64,000 bases of DNA from Acidomonas methanolica (GCF_004346035.1 NZ_SLZN01000012.1:17968-81967); one strand, 5' to 3'. Counted from the first letter of the stretch, positions 8,679 through 16,494 are shown. The notes: generated from the sequence alone by a model not told the origin. Program-made: numbers and translations.

Positions 8679-8885
8679 GTGCCGACAATCCGGCCATGGG
8701 ATGCCGCACCCCTTCGTCGCGCCTTCGCCGGGCTCGACCCTGCCGGTCTCGCCCAGGAATGGCTGCGGCATAATCCGGCCTATCGACACGATCATGCAGC
8801 AATAATTCGGATGGGCAAGGTTGACGCCGAGGCATGGCGCGCCTTCGCCCGTCGTTGGGGGTTGCGTTTTCCCTGTCGATCCTGA
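8679..8885 (+). CDS. fseA: FseA N-terminal part (DUF6499), 0-frame ORF
   Basis: ORF of 68 aa with the DUF6499 ending WLRHNPAYRHDH ... ARRWGLRFP, then a short run-off CRS and stop. It starts with GTG behind a strong GGGGGAGGGGG (about 8667-8677). In ICEMlSymR7A the equivalent ORF is joined by programmed +1 frameshifting to a following DUF2285 ORF to make FseA, the activator of the excisionase gene. Here the DUF2285 ORF continues in the +1 frame exactly from the LRFP codons, giving LRFPVDPDLPAW. The same break occurs in element B. The frameshifted product is inferred by homology. Confidence 0.8.
   Translation: MPTIRPWDAAPLRRAFAGLDPAGLAQEWLRHNPAYRHDHAAIIRMGKVDAEAWRAFARRWGLRFPCRS
8868..8877 (+). 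promoter_or_regulatory. +1 ribosomal frameshift site in fseA (element A)
   Basis: The 0-frame reads TTG CGT TTT CCC TGT and stops at 8883. Slipping one base after CCC (8871-8873) gives GTC GAT CCT GAT, which enters the DUF2285 frame. Element B has TTT CCC at the same codons (56254-56259) and the same +1 relation. The identical break point in two diverged copies argues against mutation and for a programmed site. Confidence 0.75.
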
Positions 8886-9465
8886 TCTCCCCGCCTGGCT
8901 CGCCCCCGCGTTCTGGGATCCGGACATCGCGCCGGAGGTGGCCGTGCGTGGCGATGGGGGTGATATCCTGTCCCGCCTCGCGCCATGCGCGCGGGCACGA
9001 CATGATGCTCCGGATGGCATCCATCTCGTGCTGGACAGCCCAGCAGACCCGCTGCGCCTTGCCATTGTCGTCGATCGACAGCCCGACGCACCAGGAACCT
9101 GGTTCATCATCGATGACGCGCACCTCACGACCCGTCTGGCCAGCGTTGCGCGCTTCGGTCGTCTGCTTGCCGGTCAGACGCCCGGTCCTCTTCCCTCTAC
9201 GCTGCGCCTGAGTCCCCAGCAGAAACTGCGGCAGATCCGCATGCTCTGCATCGCCGAAGGTCGGCGCATGGGTGTGACAGTGCGCCGGATCGCGGCCGGC
9301 ATCTACGGCGAGCATATCCTGCGCCTGTCCCGCAATGAATGGCGTGCCAGTGCATGGCACCGCGCCTTTTACCGCGATCTCGACGGTGCGGGGTTCTATC
9401 TGAACGGCGGCCACATCGCCCTCCTTCAGGGGCTGAAGCAGGGGGGTGACAGTCCGGCGGCCTGA
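8875..9465 (+). CDS. fseA: FseA C-terminal part (DUF2285), +1 frame
   Basis: Entered by +1 frameshift at 8871-8874. About 196 residues follow, ending in a DUF2285 domain (QQKLRQIRMLCIAEGRRMGV ... IAAGIYGEH ... GAGFYLNGGHIALLQGL). DUF2285 is a helix-turn-helix variant that binds DNA in FseA and binds partner proteins in the antiactivator QseM. An independent start at 8821 is possible on paper but lacks a ribosome binding site. The next gene is the rdfS-like excisionase, the expected FseA target. The call is strong from domain order and neighbours. Confidence 0.8.
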   Translation, partial: VDPDLPAWLAPAFWDPDIAPEVAVRGDGGDILSRLAPCARARHDAPDGIHLVLDSPADPLRLAIVVDRQPDAPGTWFIIDDAHLTTRLASVARFGRLLAGQTPGPLPSTLRLSPQQKLRQIRMLCIAEGRRMGVTVRRIAAGIYGEHILRLSRNEWRASAWHRAFYRDLDGAGFYLNGGHIALLQGLKQGGDSPAA

Positions 9466-9561
9466 ACTTTGTCATCCCTCCCCACAGCCCATTCTCCGGC
9501 AGCGTCCTCCCATGAGCCGCGACAGTCCGCACGCGGCCCGATCCAACGGGAGGAAGACCTC

Positions 9562-9858
9562 ATGCGTGTCCAGCCGACATTGCCACCGCGCTATCTGCGC
9601 ACCCCGGATGCGGCCAATTTCGTTGGCCTGTCCATCCGCACCCTCGAAAAACATCGGAGTTGCGGCACCGGTCCGCTCTACCGCCAGCTTGGCGGCCGGA
9701 TCGTCTATGCCGTCGAAGACCTCTGCGCCTGGGCCGATCTGAACGTCCGGCTGTCCACGGGTGACGGTGGTGGCATCCCCATGCCGTCCGATCCCCGCGC
9801 CTATATCATCCGCTTGCAGGCGAAGGCCCGCAAGGCGCAGCGGAGTGCCGGACGATGA
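9562..9858 (+). CDS. rdfS: RdfS-like excisionase (MerR/AlpA-type HTH)
   Basis: Protein of 98 aa. Its core RYLRTPDAANFVGLSIRTLE ... GTGPLYRQLGGRIVYAVEDL is the winged-helix pattern of excisionase/AlpA-like DNA-binding proteins. In ICEs of this type the matching gene, rdfS, encodes the recombination directionality factor that triggers excision and lies in front of the conjugation genes, as here. The ATG at 9562 is preferred over an upstream in-frame start at 9469 because of GGGAGGAAG at 9548-9556. Its stop overlaps the replication initiator start. The element B homologue is at 57004. Confidence 0.78.
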   Translation: MRVQPTLPPRYLRTPDAANFVGLSIRTLEKHRSCGTGPLYRQLGGRIVYAVEDLCAWADLNVRLSTGDGGGIPMPSDPRAYIIRLQAKARKAQRSAGR

Positions 9859-10931
9859 TGCCGTCTGCCGATAACTGGCGTCAGCCAGATCGCCGCTTTG
9901 CGGTCTCCGGGCCTGCCAGTCCGCGAGACATCCGCGACCTGATGGATCGTCCGCTCTTCGCACTCGGGAAAATGCCACGTCATGAGCCGATCCGTCATCG
10001 GTCGGGCTACAGCGAGGTTCACGTCATGTCCTCCGGCGACGCCGGGCTGGCGACACTCATGGATGCCGACGTGCTGCTCTGGCTTGCCGGACAGCTCAGG
10101 GGCGCGCTGAACGAGGGGCAATGGATTTCCCGTCATGTCCGTTTCACGCCCTGGCGTCTGTTCCAGGACCTCGGCTGGGATGCCGGCGCGCATCAGTACC
10201 GCCGTCTGCGTGGCGCACTGACACGTCTCGCGGCCACGACGGTGATGACGAATATCCGCAATGGCCCGGACTGGCGGGAACGGCCGTTCGCCTGGGTCAG
10301 TGATGTCCGTATCTCCCGCGACGATGGCGTCGCTCTGACCCTGCCGGACTGGTTCCTCGCCGCTGTCACTGAGCCCACACGCGTGTTGACCGTGCATCCG
10401 GCCTATTTCCACATGGGGAGCGGGATCGGACGCTGGCTCTACCGCTTCGCCCGGCGACGTGTCGGACGGCAGAAGGGACGATGGCTGTTCGATTTCACAG
10501 AATTGCATGGCCGTTCCGGCACTCTGATGCAACGATATGATTTCGCGCTCGCACTGGGAAAGATCGTTCGGGCGCAATCGCTTCCGGGATACCATCTTTC
10601 GACCTGCCTGCGACATGGCATCGACTATCTGCGGATCGAAGCAACGACGCCGTCCACAGGGCCTGTGGAGAAGCCTGCGGAACCACTCGTTGCCACAACG
10701 GTGGAAAAGCACGTTGGAACAGATACGGTTATATCGTTGGGTCGTTCAAAAAACCACTATGTAAACCATTGTTCTGGAAGAAAAACCGAGAGGCGTAACT
10801 TCTTAACTTATAAGTACAATACTATATGTAGTGATAAGAAGGACATTTTTCGCGACAATTCTGGCCTGTCCGGACAGGCCAGAAAAGAAGCTCGGGAAGC
10901 GGTCGCGGATCGCGGGGCAGGTGCGCCATGA
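9855..10931 (+). CDS. Replication initiator protein A (RPA family)
   Basis: Protein of 358 aa with the RPA-family pattern: RDLMDRPLFALGK near residue 30, LMDADVLLWLAGQ near 72, FTPWRLFQDLGW, WLYRFARRR near 200, and a FDFTELHGRSG segment. The family initiates replication of some alphaproteobacterial plasmids. On ICEs it probably supports transient replication of the excised circle. The last 80 residues are encoded by a markedly AT-rich stretch with a 26-bp palindrome, so the 3' end may double as an origin. Start overlaps the rdfS-like stop by 4 bp and its stop overlaps the DUF2840 start by 4 bp. Homologue at 57274-58302. Confidence 0.85.
   Translation: MMPSADNWRQPDRRFAVSGPASPRDIRDLMDRPLFALGKMPRHEPIRHRSGYSEVHVMSSGDAGLATLMDADVLLWLAGQLRGALNEGQWISRHVRFTPWRLFQDLGWDAGAHQYRRLRGALTRLAATTVMTNIRNGPDWRERPFAWVSDVRISRDDGVALTLPDWFLAAVTEPTRVLTVHPAYFHMGSGIGRWLYRFARRRVGRQKGRWLFDFTELHGRSGTLMQRYDFALALGKIVRAQSLPGYHLSTCLRHGIDYLRIEATTPSTGPVEKPAEPLVATTVEKHVGTDTVISLGRSKNHYVNHCSGRKTERRNFLTYKYNTICSDKKDIFRDNSGLSGQARKEAREAVADRGAGAP
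10859..10884. repeat. 26-bp perfect palindrome in AT-rich 3' end of repA
   Basis: TTCTGGCCTGTCC followed by GGACAGGCCAGAA is a perfect 26-bp palindrome without a loop, within the last codons of the replication initiator gene. It follows about 150 bp of AT-rich DNA (from about 10720). There is no T-tract, so it is not a standard terminator. It may be an initiator-binding site or part of an origin. Element B has 21-bp direct repeats in the equivalent place. Confidence 0.55.
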
Positions 10932-11416
10932 CCGCCCCGTCTTTCCGACCGGATGGCGATGCGCTCACCACGGTTGAACTGACGTGGATCGAGAAGCGCA
11001 TCGAACACTGGATCCGCTTCGGCCATCCCGTCGAGGATCGCATTCTCGATCGTCGGCGCAGGCTGATGAGCTTCACGCCGGGCAGCGTGTTCGCGTTCAT
11101 CCGCTGGGCCGCCAACGATTTCGGCACCGTAGTGTCCTGCATCGACATCGTGCGGGCCGTGGGCGCTCAGGAAGCCTGCCAGACCGTGCCGTTCGTGCGG
11201 CCCGGTGGGGAGAGCCTGCTGCGCCAAAGTGGCTGGCCAAAGGTGCGCCGGGTGCTGGAGTCCATCGACGGCGTAGAGGCGCTGGGGATCGATCCTGCCG
11301 CTGTTTGTCCCGATCATTGGCGCCATCTGCATCACCGTCTCACGGCAGCGCAGGAGCCACGTCCCTACACGCGCGAACGGCACCAGGCATGGTTGCGCCG
11401 GAGGGTTGTGGCATGA
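10928..11416 (+). CDS. DUF2840 family protein
   Basis: Protein of 162 aa with the DUF2840 signature: TWIEKRIEHWIRFG, RRRRLMSFTPGSVFAFIRWA, FGTVVSCIDIVRA, PFVRPGGE. It is a conserved ICE/plasmid backbone protein of unknown function. The start overlaps the repA stop and the stop overlaps the cytosine methylase start (ATGA), so the three are translationally coupled. In element B the DUF2840 gene (60937) comes after the cytosine methylase instead, so gene order differs between the two backbones. Confidence 0.85.
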   Translation: MTAPSFRPDGDALTTVELTWIEKRIEHWIRFGHPVEDRILDRRRRLMSFTPGSVFAFIRWAANDFGTVVSCIDIVRAVGAQEACQTVPFVRPGGESLLRQSGWPKVRRVLESIDGVEALGIDPAAVCPDHWRHLHHRLTAAQEPRPYTRERHQAWLRRRVVA

Positions 11417-12867
11417 CGCATGGTCATTCCCCCATGGGTGACATCTCACCCCGCACACTCTTCCGCGTGCTGGACCTATTCGCGGGGGCGGCCGGCGGCT
11501 GGACGCTGGGCCTGCACCGTGCGGGTTTCGTCACCGTTGCCGCCTGCGAGATCGTTCCATGGCGGCGCGTGCTCTACGCGGAGAACAATCCCCATGTCCG
11601 CCTCTACGACGACGTCCGGACCCTCACCGCAGGGCGACTTGTTTCCGACCTCGGCTTCCTGCCAGACCTCATCACGGGCAGCCCGCCGTGCCAGGATATC
11701 AGCAGCGCCAACACCAGGGGCAAAGGGATCGACGGCGCGCGGTCGGGCCTCTACCGTGAAGCTGTCCGCCTGGTCGGAGAGTGCCGCCCTCGCTGGTTCG
11801 CTTTTGAGAACAGCGCTAACCTCAGAACTCGCGGCGCTGACCGGCTGCTCGATGCGCTGGAGGCGTTCGGCTACGCCTGCGAACCGTGCGTGGTGGGTGC
11901 TGGAGACGTCGGCGCCTGCCATGTCCGCAAACGGTCCTGGCTCATCGGTTTCGACCCCCGGCAGCTTGCCTACACCGGTCTCGCAGTCGCAGCAGGGCGG
12001 GATGCGGATGGAAGGGGGAGCGGGCGCGCGGGCGGCGATGAAGGCGTCGGGCCTGTACGATGTGTTCCGCACGGATCGGATGGCGACGCCACGGGCGTCG
12101 GATGCCGCGAAGGGTGGTCGGGGCGACGTGCTGGCGCAGATGACGGGGCAGGAAAACCGTCATGCGGGGATGCTGGGAACCCCGACTGCCAACCCTGCGC
12201 CACGGGGCAGCATGTTGCGTCGGTGCAAGGGGCGGATGACATCGGAGCAGGACGATTTCAACCGCACGCCGACGATCGGGGAAACGCTGTATTTCGAGGA
12301 GCACCAGCCTCTCTGCGGGATGCTGCCCACACCGCTCGCGCCGAATGGAGGTCGCCGGCTGAGTGCGCGGGAGATCGGGACAGGCCGTCGGGCGAACGGA
12401 TCCAAGGCCCAGATCGACACGCCGAACCTGCTCCGGCACGCGGATCTGGAAACGCTGCCGACACCCACGAAGCGGGACAGCCGGATGGACGGGTGGAGCG
12501 ATGCCTACGACCGCCGCAAATCCCCGACGATGGACGCGGTGATGGATGGAGCGATGACGGGTCGGGCGCCCCCGGACCGCTGGGCGGGAGCGCGGGCGCT
12601 GGCGGCGTTACTGCGGAGCCATGGGCTGACTGGAACGGCGGCCCTGCCGCTCACCTACGGCTGGATGATGGGCTTTCCGCCTGGCTGGCTCGCACGCGCG
12701 TTGCACTCGGCGATGGACGCCGGGCGTCTGCCGCCAGCCTCGTCGTCGAAGCGTTCGGCGACGCGGTCGTCCCGGACATTCCCGAAGCCATAGGCAACGC
12801 CATCCTGCGGGTCGAACGCGCGCTCGACGCGGTCTTCGTGCGTGCGTTGTCAGGAGATGTATCATGA
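11413..12867 (+). CDS. DNA cytosine-C5 methyltransferase, 0-frame product
   Basis: The N-terminal half carries C5-methylase motifs: motif I VLDLFAGAAGG, motif IV with the catalytic cysteine in GSPPCQDISSAN, motif VI FAFENS, and HVRKRSWLIG (motif VIII region). The far C-terminus has a motif X-like FGDAVVPDIPEAIG. The region between about 11960 and 12620 is Gly/Asp/Arg-rich in this frame and poorly conserved against the element B copy. The +1 frame there is well conserved instead. The ATG at 11413 overlaps the DUF2840 stop and has GAGGG upstream; the open frame further 5' is only a shadow of DUF2840. Ends 4 bp into the signal peptidase gene. It is either an unshifted isoform or one of two products. 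Confidence 0.85.
   Translation: MTHGHSPMGDISPRTLFRVLDLFAGAAGGWTLGLHRAGFVTVAACEIVPWRRVLYAENNPHVRLYDDVRTLTAGRLVSDLGFLPDLITGSPPCQDISSANTRGKGIDGARSGLYREAVRLVGECRPRWFAFENSANLRTRGADRLLDALEAFGYACEPCVVGAGDVGACHVRKRSWLIGFDPRQLAYTGLAVAAGRDADGRGSGRAGGDEGVGPVRCVPHGSDGDATGVGCREGWSGRRAGADDGAGKPSCGDAGNPDCQPCATGQHVASVQGADDIGAGRFQPHADDRGNAVFRGAPASLRDAAHTARAEWRSPAECAGDRDRPSGERIQGPDRHAEPAPARGSGNAADTHEAGQPDGRVERCLRPPQIPDDGRGDGWSDDGSGAPGPLGGSAGAGGVTAEPWADWNGGPAAHLRLDDGLSAWLARTRVALGDGRRASAASLVVEAFGDAVVPDIPEAIGNAILRVERALDAVFVRALSGDVS
11953..12793 (+). other. Second conserved reading frame of the cytosine methylase, entered by +1 shift
   Basis: The frame reading SLPTPVSQSQQGG ... LGTPTANPAPRG ... TLPTPTKRDSRMDGWS ... 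TYGWMMGFPPGWL is open to 12793. Repeated PTP motifs and the WMMGFPPGW ending are typical of the target-recognition and C-terminal part of phage-type Dcm proteins. It lies +1 to the N-terminal frame and joins it at GAC CCC C (11953-11959), reading FDP-GSLPTP. Element B has GAT CCC G at the same codon and the same junction. Between the two copies, substitutions from about 12400 to 12560 fall almost all on third positions of this frame, so it is translated. How is inferred: +1 frameshifting at CCC. Confidence 0.65.
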
Positions 12868-13493
12868 CCCGGCGCGGCTGGTTCTTCGCCACGTATTTCG
12901 CCGTGCTCGGCGTGGGCGCTTCGCTGGCGTTTCATCCCGCGCCGCGCTGGGTCTGGAATGAAACGGCCAGCGTTCCTGTCGGGCTGTATCGCATCCAGTC
13001 AACGGTTCCGGTTCGCGTCGGCGACATCGTCGCCCTCCGCCTTCCCGAGCGCGAGGCGACACTGCTGGCGACGCGAGGTTACCTGCCGTTCGGTGTGCCT
13101 CTGCTCAAGCCTGTGGCAGCGCTGGCGGGGCAGAGTGTCTGCCGCAACGGCACCCACGTCACCATCGACGGCAAACCTGTCGGTGACGCAAAATCTGTCG
13201 ATCATCGGGGCCGCAAGCTGCCGCTGTGGCAGGGTTGTCAGCGCCTCGGTCTGGGGCAGGTGTTCGTCATGAATGCCGCTGTGCCGACCAGTCTGGACGG
13301 ACGATATTTCGGTGTCCTGCCGATGGACACCGTCATCGGTCGCGCTGTGCCGGTGCATGTGCGCACAGGCGAGGCCGAATTGCTTCCCCCGCATTTCGAT
13401 CCCCTCCCGGATCTGCGTGATCCAGTGCGGGAACGGCCACTCATGGGACCGCCCATGGTGCCTGTGAAACAGAGCGAACCGCCGATCGAATGA
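12864..13493 (+). CDS. traF: TraF-type S26 signal peptidase
   Basis: Protein of 209 aa with an N-terminal membrane helix (FFATYFAVLGVGASLAF). The S26 pattern is present: catalytic serine in ASVPVGLYR (around residue 36), catalytic lysine in PLLKPVAALAGQSVCR (around residue 82), and late LDGRYFG. In trb-type systems TraF matures and cyclises the TrbC pilin and acts in the inner membrane/periplasm. Start overlaps the methylase end by 4 bp. A Pro-rich tail follows the enzyme domain. The element B homologue at 61452 lacks this tail. Confidence 0.88.
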   Translation: MTRRGWFFATYFAVLGVGASLAFHPAPRWVWNETASVPVGLYRIQSTVPVRVGDIVALRLPEREATLLATRGYLPFGVPLLKPVAALAGQSVCRNGTHVTIDGKPVGDAKSVDHRGRKLPLWQGCQRLGLGQVFVMNAAVPTSLDGRYFGVLPMDTVIGRAVPVHVRTGEAELLPPHFDPLPDLRDPVRERPLMGPPMVPVKQSEPPIE

Positions 13494-13551
13494 CGGTCGC
13501 AAGGCACACGGTTTTTCCATCACCTCTATCATTTCCGAAAGGATTTTTCTC

Positions 13552-13893
13552 ATGAGCCAGATCGGATTTTTTACCCGCACCGCCGATGGATTTGCCGGGC
13601 GTGTGCGCACCCTGTCGCTGGACGCGGAACTGACCTTCGTGCCAGTGGAAAACAATGGCGCGGAGCATGCGCCGGATTATCGCATCCATCTCGGTGATGG
13701 AGACGCTGGGCCAGAGATCGGTGCCGGGTGGACCCGCACCGGGGAACGTGCTGGCGAGTATATTTCCATCGTGCTGGACGATCCCTCGTTCATGCAGCCG
13801 GTCCGGGCCACGCTGTTTCAGGCGGGACGCGGTGGGCGCGAATGGCAACTGGTGTGGAACCGGCCCACGAAACGTCCGGGAGGCCGGGAATGA
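13552..13893 (+). CDS. DUF736 family protein
   Basis: Protein of 113 aa with the family pattern IGFFTRTADGFAGRVRTL, DYRIHLG, EIGAGWTR, GEYISIVLDDPSFMQPVRA, WQLVWNRP. Role unknown. It sits between traF and the lytic transglycosylase, as in element B. Start ATG at 13552 with GAAAGGA upstream. The stop overlaps the transglycosylase start. Confidence 0.88.
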   Translation: MSQIGFFTRTADGFAGRVRTLSLDAELTFVPVENNGAEHAPDYRIHLGDGDAGPEIGAGWTRTGERAGEYISIVLDDPSFMQPVRATLFQAGRGGREWQLVWNRPTKRPGGRE

Positions 13894-14561
13894 GACGCCG
13901 GTTTTTCGTGTCTGGCAGCATGCTGGCCGTGCTCGCGCTGGCGCTCTCGCCGGCCGTTGTTCGGGCACAGGACTTTGATGATCTGGTACGGCAGGCGGCG
14001 GAACGGAACGCGATCCCGCCAGCGTGGGTGCGGGCGGTCCTGCAAGCCGAAAGTGCGGGTGATCCGCACGCGGTATCCGGTGCTGGTGCGATGGGGTTGA
14101 TGCAGCTCATGCCGGGCACCTGGAAGGATGTCCGGCGCGTGCTCAATCTGGGCGCCGATCCCTTCGATCCGCGTGACAATATCGTGGCCGGGGCAGCCTA
14201 TCTGCGATGGCTGCACGACCGCTATGGTGATGCCGGTTTTCTCGCCGCTTATAACGCTGGTCCCGGTCGTTATGACGATCATCTGGCGACTGGTAGGCCC
14301 TTACCTGCCGAGACGATTTCCTACGTGGAATTCGTCACACGGCTGATGAAAAACCGATCGTCTGACCTCCATCTTCCCGTTTCTTTTTTGTCCTTTCCGG
14401 CTCGCTCCTGGGTGACGGCCGCGCTCTTCGTTTCCGGCCAGCCCGATGCGTTTCGGACCACCACTTTACGTCGTGTCGCTGTTCCCGAGAACCTCTTCGC
14501 GGGGCATGTCGGGGAGAGGTCCGGCATGGTCCCGCTGCGAGGATCGGATCAGGTCCAGTGA
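13890..14561 (+). CDS. Lytic transglycosylase, conjugation-associated
   Basis: Protein of 223 aa with a cleavable signal peptide (residues 1-26, ending ALSPAVVRAQ) and an SLT domain: catalytic glutamate in LQAESAGDPHAVS, then GAMGLMQLMPGTW and AAYNAGPGRYDDH. It cuts peptidoglycan locally so the transfer channel can be built, the role of VirB1/TrbN-type enzymes. The last 70 residues are not conserved with the element B enzyme and may be specific. The ATG at 13890 overlaps the DUF736 stop; a longer upstream frame only shadows DUF736. Confidence 0.9.
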   Translation: MRRRFFVSGSMLAVLALALSPAVVRAQDFDDLVRQAAERNAIPPAWVRAVLQAESAGDPHAVSGAGAMGLMQLMPGTWKDVRRVLNLGADPFDPRDNIVAGAAYLRWLHDRYGDAGFLAAYNAGPGRYDDHLATGRPLPAETISYVEFVTRLMKNRSSDLHLPVSFLSFPARSWVTAALFVSGQPDAFRTTTLRRVAVPENLFAGHVGERSGMVPLRGSDQVQ

Positions 14562-14567
14562 GGCGTG

Positions 14568-14700
14568 AAACCCCCGGAAAACCAACAGAAAAGGGAGGGC
14601 TGGATAAAAGGCCGCACATCGCGGCTCGGTCGGGGTGGCTGTTTTCCGGGGTTTTTGAGGTCTTGTCGCGAGGTGCGTGGATTTTCCGAACCTCGCGACA
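14568..14700. other. Candidate oriT region (two inverted repeats before relaxase)
   Basis: The gap between the transglycosylase and the relaxase holds two inverted repeats. One is AAACCCCCGGAAAAC (14568-14582) against GTTTTCCGGGGTTT (14641-14654), with one base missing. The other is a perfect 11-bp pair, TGTCGCGAGGT (14664-14674) and ACCTCGCGACA (14690-14700). Paired inverted repeats directly 5' of the relaxase gene are usual for oriT. No nic sequence was recognised. Confidence 0.5.
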
Positions 14701-14754
14701 CGGTGTCATCTCATTGATCCGACGCGATCTTTCGCGCGGTGCAGGACATTTTTC

Positions 14755-16494
14755 ATGAACAGGGACGAGGAATTCAGGGTTCGGCTAGGGCGTATCCGCT
14801 CTACCCGCGCCCGGCAGGCACGCCCCTTCGTGACGCAGGTGCTGGCGTCGGTGCAGCGGGCCGGTGGCCGGGTCTCCCGCGCGGGGAAAATCAGTGCCGG
14901 GCGTCGCTCCAGTTTCGGGCGCGGCCGGGCCGCTGCTCATGCCGCCAATCGCCTGCTGACCCGCCGTTCGCGGGGCGTCGTCATCAAGGCCCGCGTCGTG
15001 CGGCACGCACCGCGCGCCACACCACTGGCGGCACATCTCCGCTATCTCCGTCGGGAGGGCGTGACGCGGGACGGCGAGGATGCCCACCTGTTCGGGAAGG
15101 ACAGCGACGACATCCGTGCCTCGGACTTCGCGGAACGATGCGATGGCGACCGCCATCATTTCCGCTTTATCGTGTCGCCAGAGGATGCGCCTGAGATGTC
15201 GGACCTGCGGGCCTTCGCCCGCGATCTGATGGGGCAGATGGAATCCGATCTTGGCACGAAACTCGACTGGGTTGCCGTCGATCACTGGAATATAGCGCAT
15301 CCCCATCTGCATGTCATCGTCCGGGGTGTGGCGGAGGATGGGGCCGATCTGGTGATCGCGCGCGATTACATCCGCGAGGGGATGCGCGCCCGTGCGCAGG
15401 ATCTGGTGACGCTGGAACTCGGGCCACGCACGGATCACGACATCCATCAGGCAGTCGAGCGGCAGGTGAATGCCGACCGCTGGACCCAGCTTGACCGGCA
15501 GCTTCAGAGGGACGCAGGAGAGGATGGCGTCATCGACCTCGGACGCGTGTCAGGGGAACAGCCGGACGCCTTTGCGACGGTGAAGCTTGGCCGATTGCGC
15601 CGTCTGGAAACTATGGGGCTGGCGCATCAGGTCGGGCCGGATCGGTGGCGGATGGACGAGAGTGCGGAAGCCACCCTGCGCGAGATCAGCGAGCGCAACG
15701 ACATCATCAAACGGATCCACCGGGGGCTGGCGGAACAGAAGATCGACCGTGCTGCGTCCTCCTGGGTCATGGCCGCCGAGGACACTACCGATCCCGTCAT
15801 CGGTCGGCTGGTCGATCGTGGCCTTGATGATGAACTGCGTGGCACGGCTTATGCTGTCGTCGATGGAATTGATGGGCGCACGCATCATATCCGTCTGTCG
15901 GACCTTGAAGCTGCTGGCGACGGAGCGGTCGGCTCCATCGTCGAACTGCGGCGTTTCACCGACAAGCGGGGGCGGGACCGTGTCGCGCTGGCCGTGCGTT
16001 CGGACGTCACGCTGGAGCGGCAGGTGACGGCGGAGGGCGCGACCTGGCTCGACCGGCAGGCCATCGCGCGGGAGCCTTTGCCTCTGGCATCCACCGGGTT
16101 CGGCACCGAGGTGAAAGAGGCGATGGAAAGGCGCACGGAGCATCTGGTGGAGCAGGGGTTGGCCAGCCGCGACGGCGGGAGCATCCGTTATGCCCGGAAC
16201 CTGATCGCCACGCTGCGTCAGCGGGAGCTTGAGATGGTAGGATGGAACCTCAGCGGGAAATCAGGGATACCGTTCCGGCAGAGTGGGGAGGGCGATCCCG
16301 TCACCGGCACCTATCGCCAGCGTTTCAATCTGGCATCGGGCCGGTTTGCCATGATCGACGACGGGCTGGGCTTCGAGTTGGTACCATGGTCGCCCTCGCT
16401 GGAAAAGCAGCGGGGGCGGGAAGTGTCGGGGATCATGCGCGGGGATGGGGGGATCGACTGGTCGTTCGCGCGCAAACGGGGGCTTGGATTATAA
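14755..16494 (+). CDS. VirD2-like relaxase (DUF3363)
   Basis: Protein of 579 aa. The N-terminal relaxase domain has the metal-binding histidine motif HPHLHVIVRG at about residues 182-191, preceded by HHFRFIVSPEDA. This is followed by a long DUF3363-type C-terminal part. It should nick oriT and pilot the strand into the recipient, like RlxS of related ICEs. The ATG at 14755 is chosen because an upstream in-frame start at 14677 would place coding sequence over the oriT-like repeats. It is followed by cargo genes rather than directly by traG. Confidence 0.87.
   Translation: MNRDEEFRVRLGRIRSTRARQARPFVTQVLASVQRAGGRVSRAGKISAGRRSSFGRGRAAAHAANRLLTRRSRGVVIKARVVRHAPRATPLAAHLRYLRREGVTRDGEDAHLFGKDSDDIRASDFAERCDGDRHHFRFIVSPEDAPEMSDLRAFARDLMGQMESDLGTKLDWVAVDHWNIAHPHLHVIVRGVAEDGADLVIARDYIREGMRARAQDLVTLELGPRTDHDIHQAVERQVNADRWTQLDRQLQRDAGEDGVIDLGRVSGEQPDAFATVKLGRLRRLETMGLAHQVGPDRWRMDESAEATLREISERNDIIKRIHRGLAEQKIDRAASSWVMAAEDTTDPVIGRLVDRGLDDELRGTAYAVVDGIDGRTHHIRLSDLEAAGDGAVGSIVELRRFTDKRGRDRVALAVRSDVTLERQVTAEGATWLDRQAIAREPLPLASTGFGTEVKEAMERRTEHLVEQGLASRDGGSIRYARNLIATLRQRELEMVGWNLSGKSGIPFRQSGEGDPVTGTYRQRFNLASGRFAMIDDGLGFELVPWSPSLEKQRGREVSGIMRGDGGIDWSFARKRGLGL

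Noticed and set aside
10984..11412. Upstream extension of the cytosine methylase frame
   Set aside because: This part overlaps DUF2840, which has the conserved protein. The methylase start at 11413 has a ribosome site and the usual ATGA overlap.
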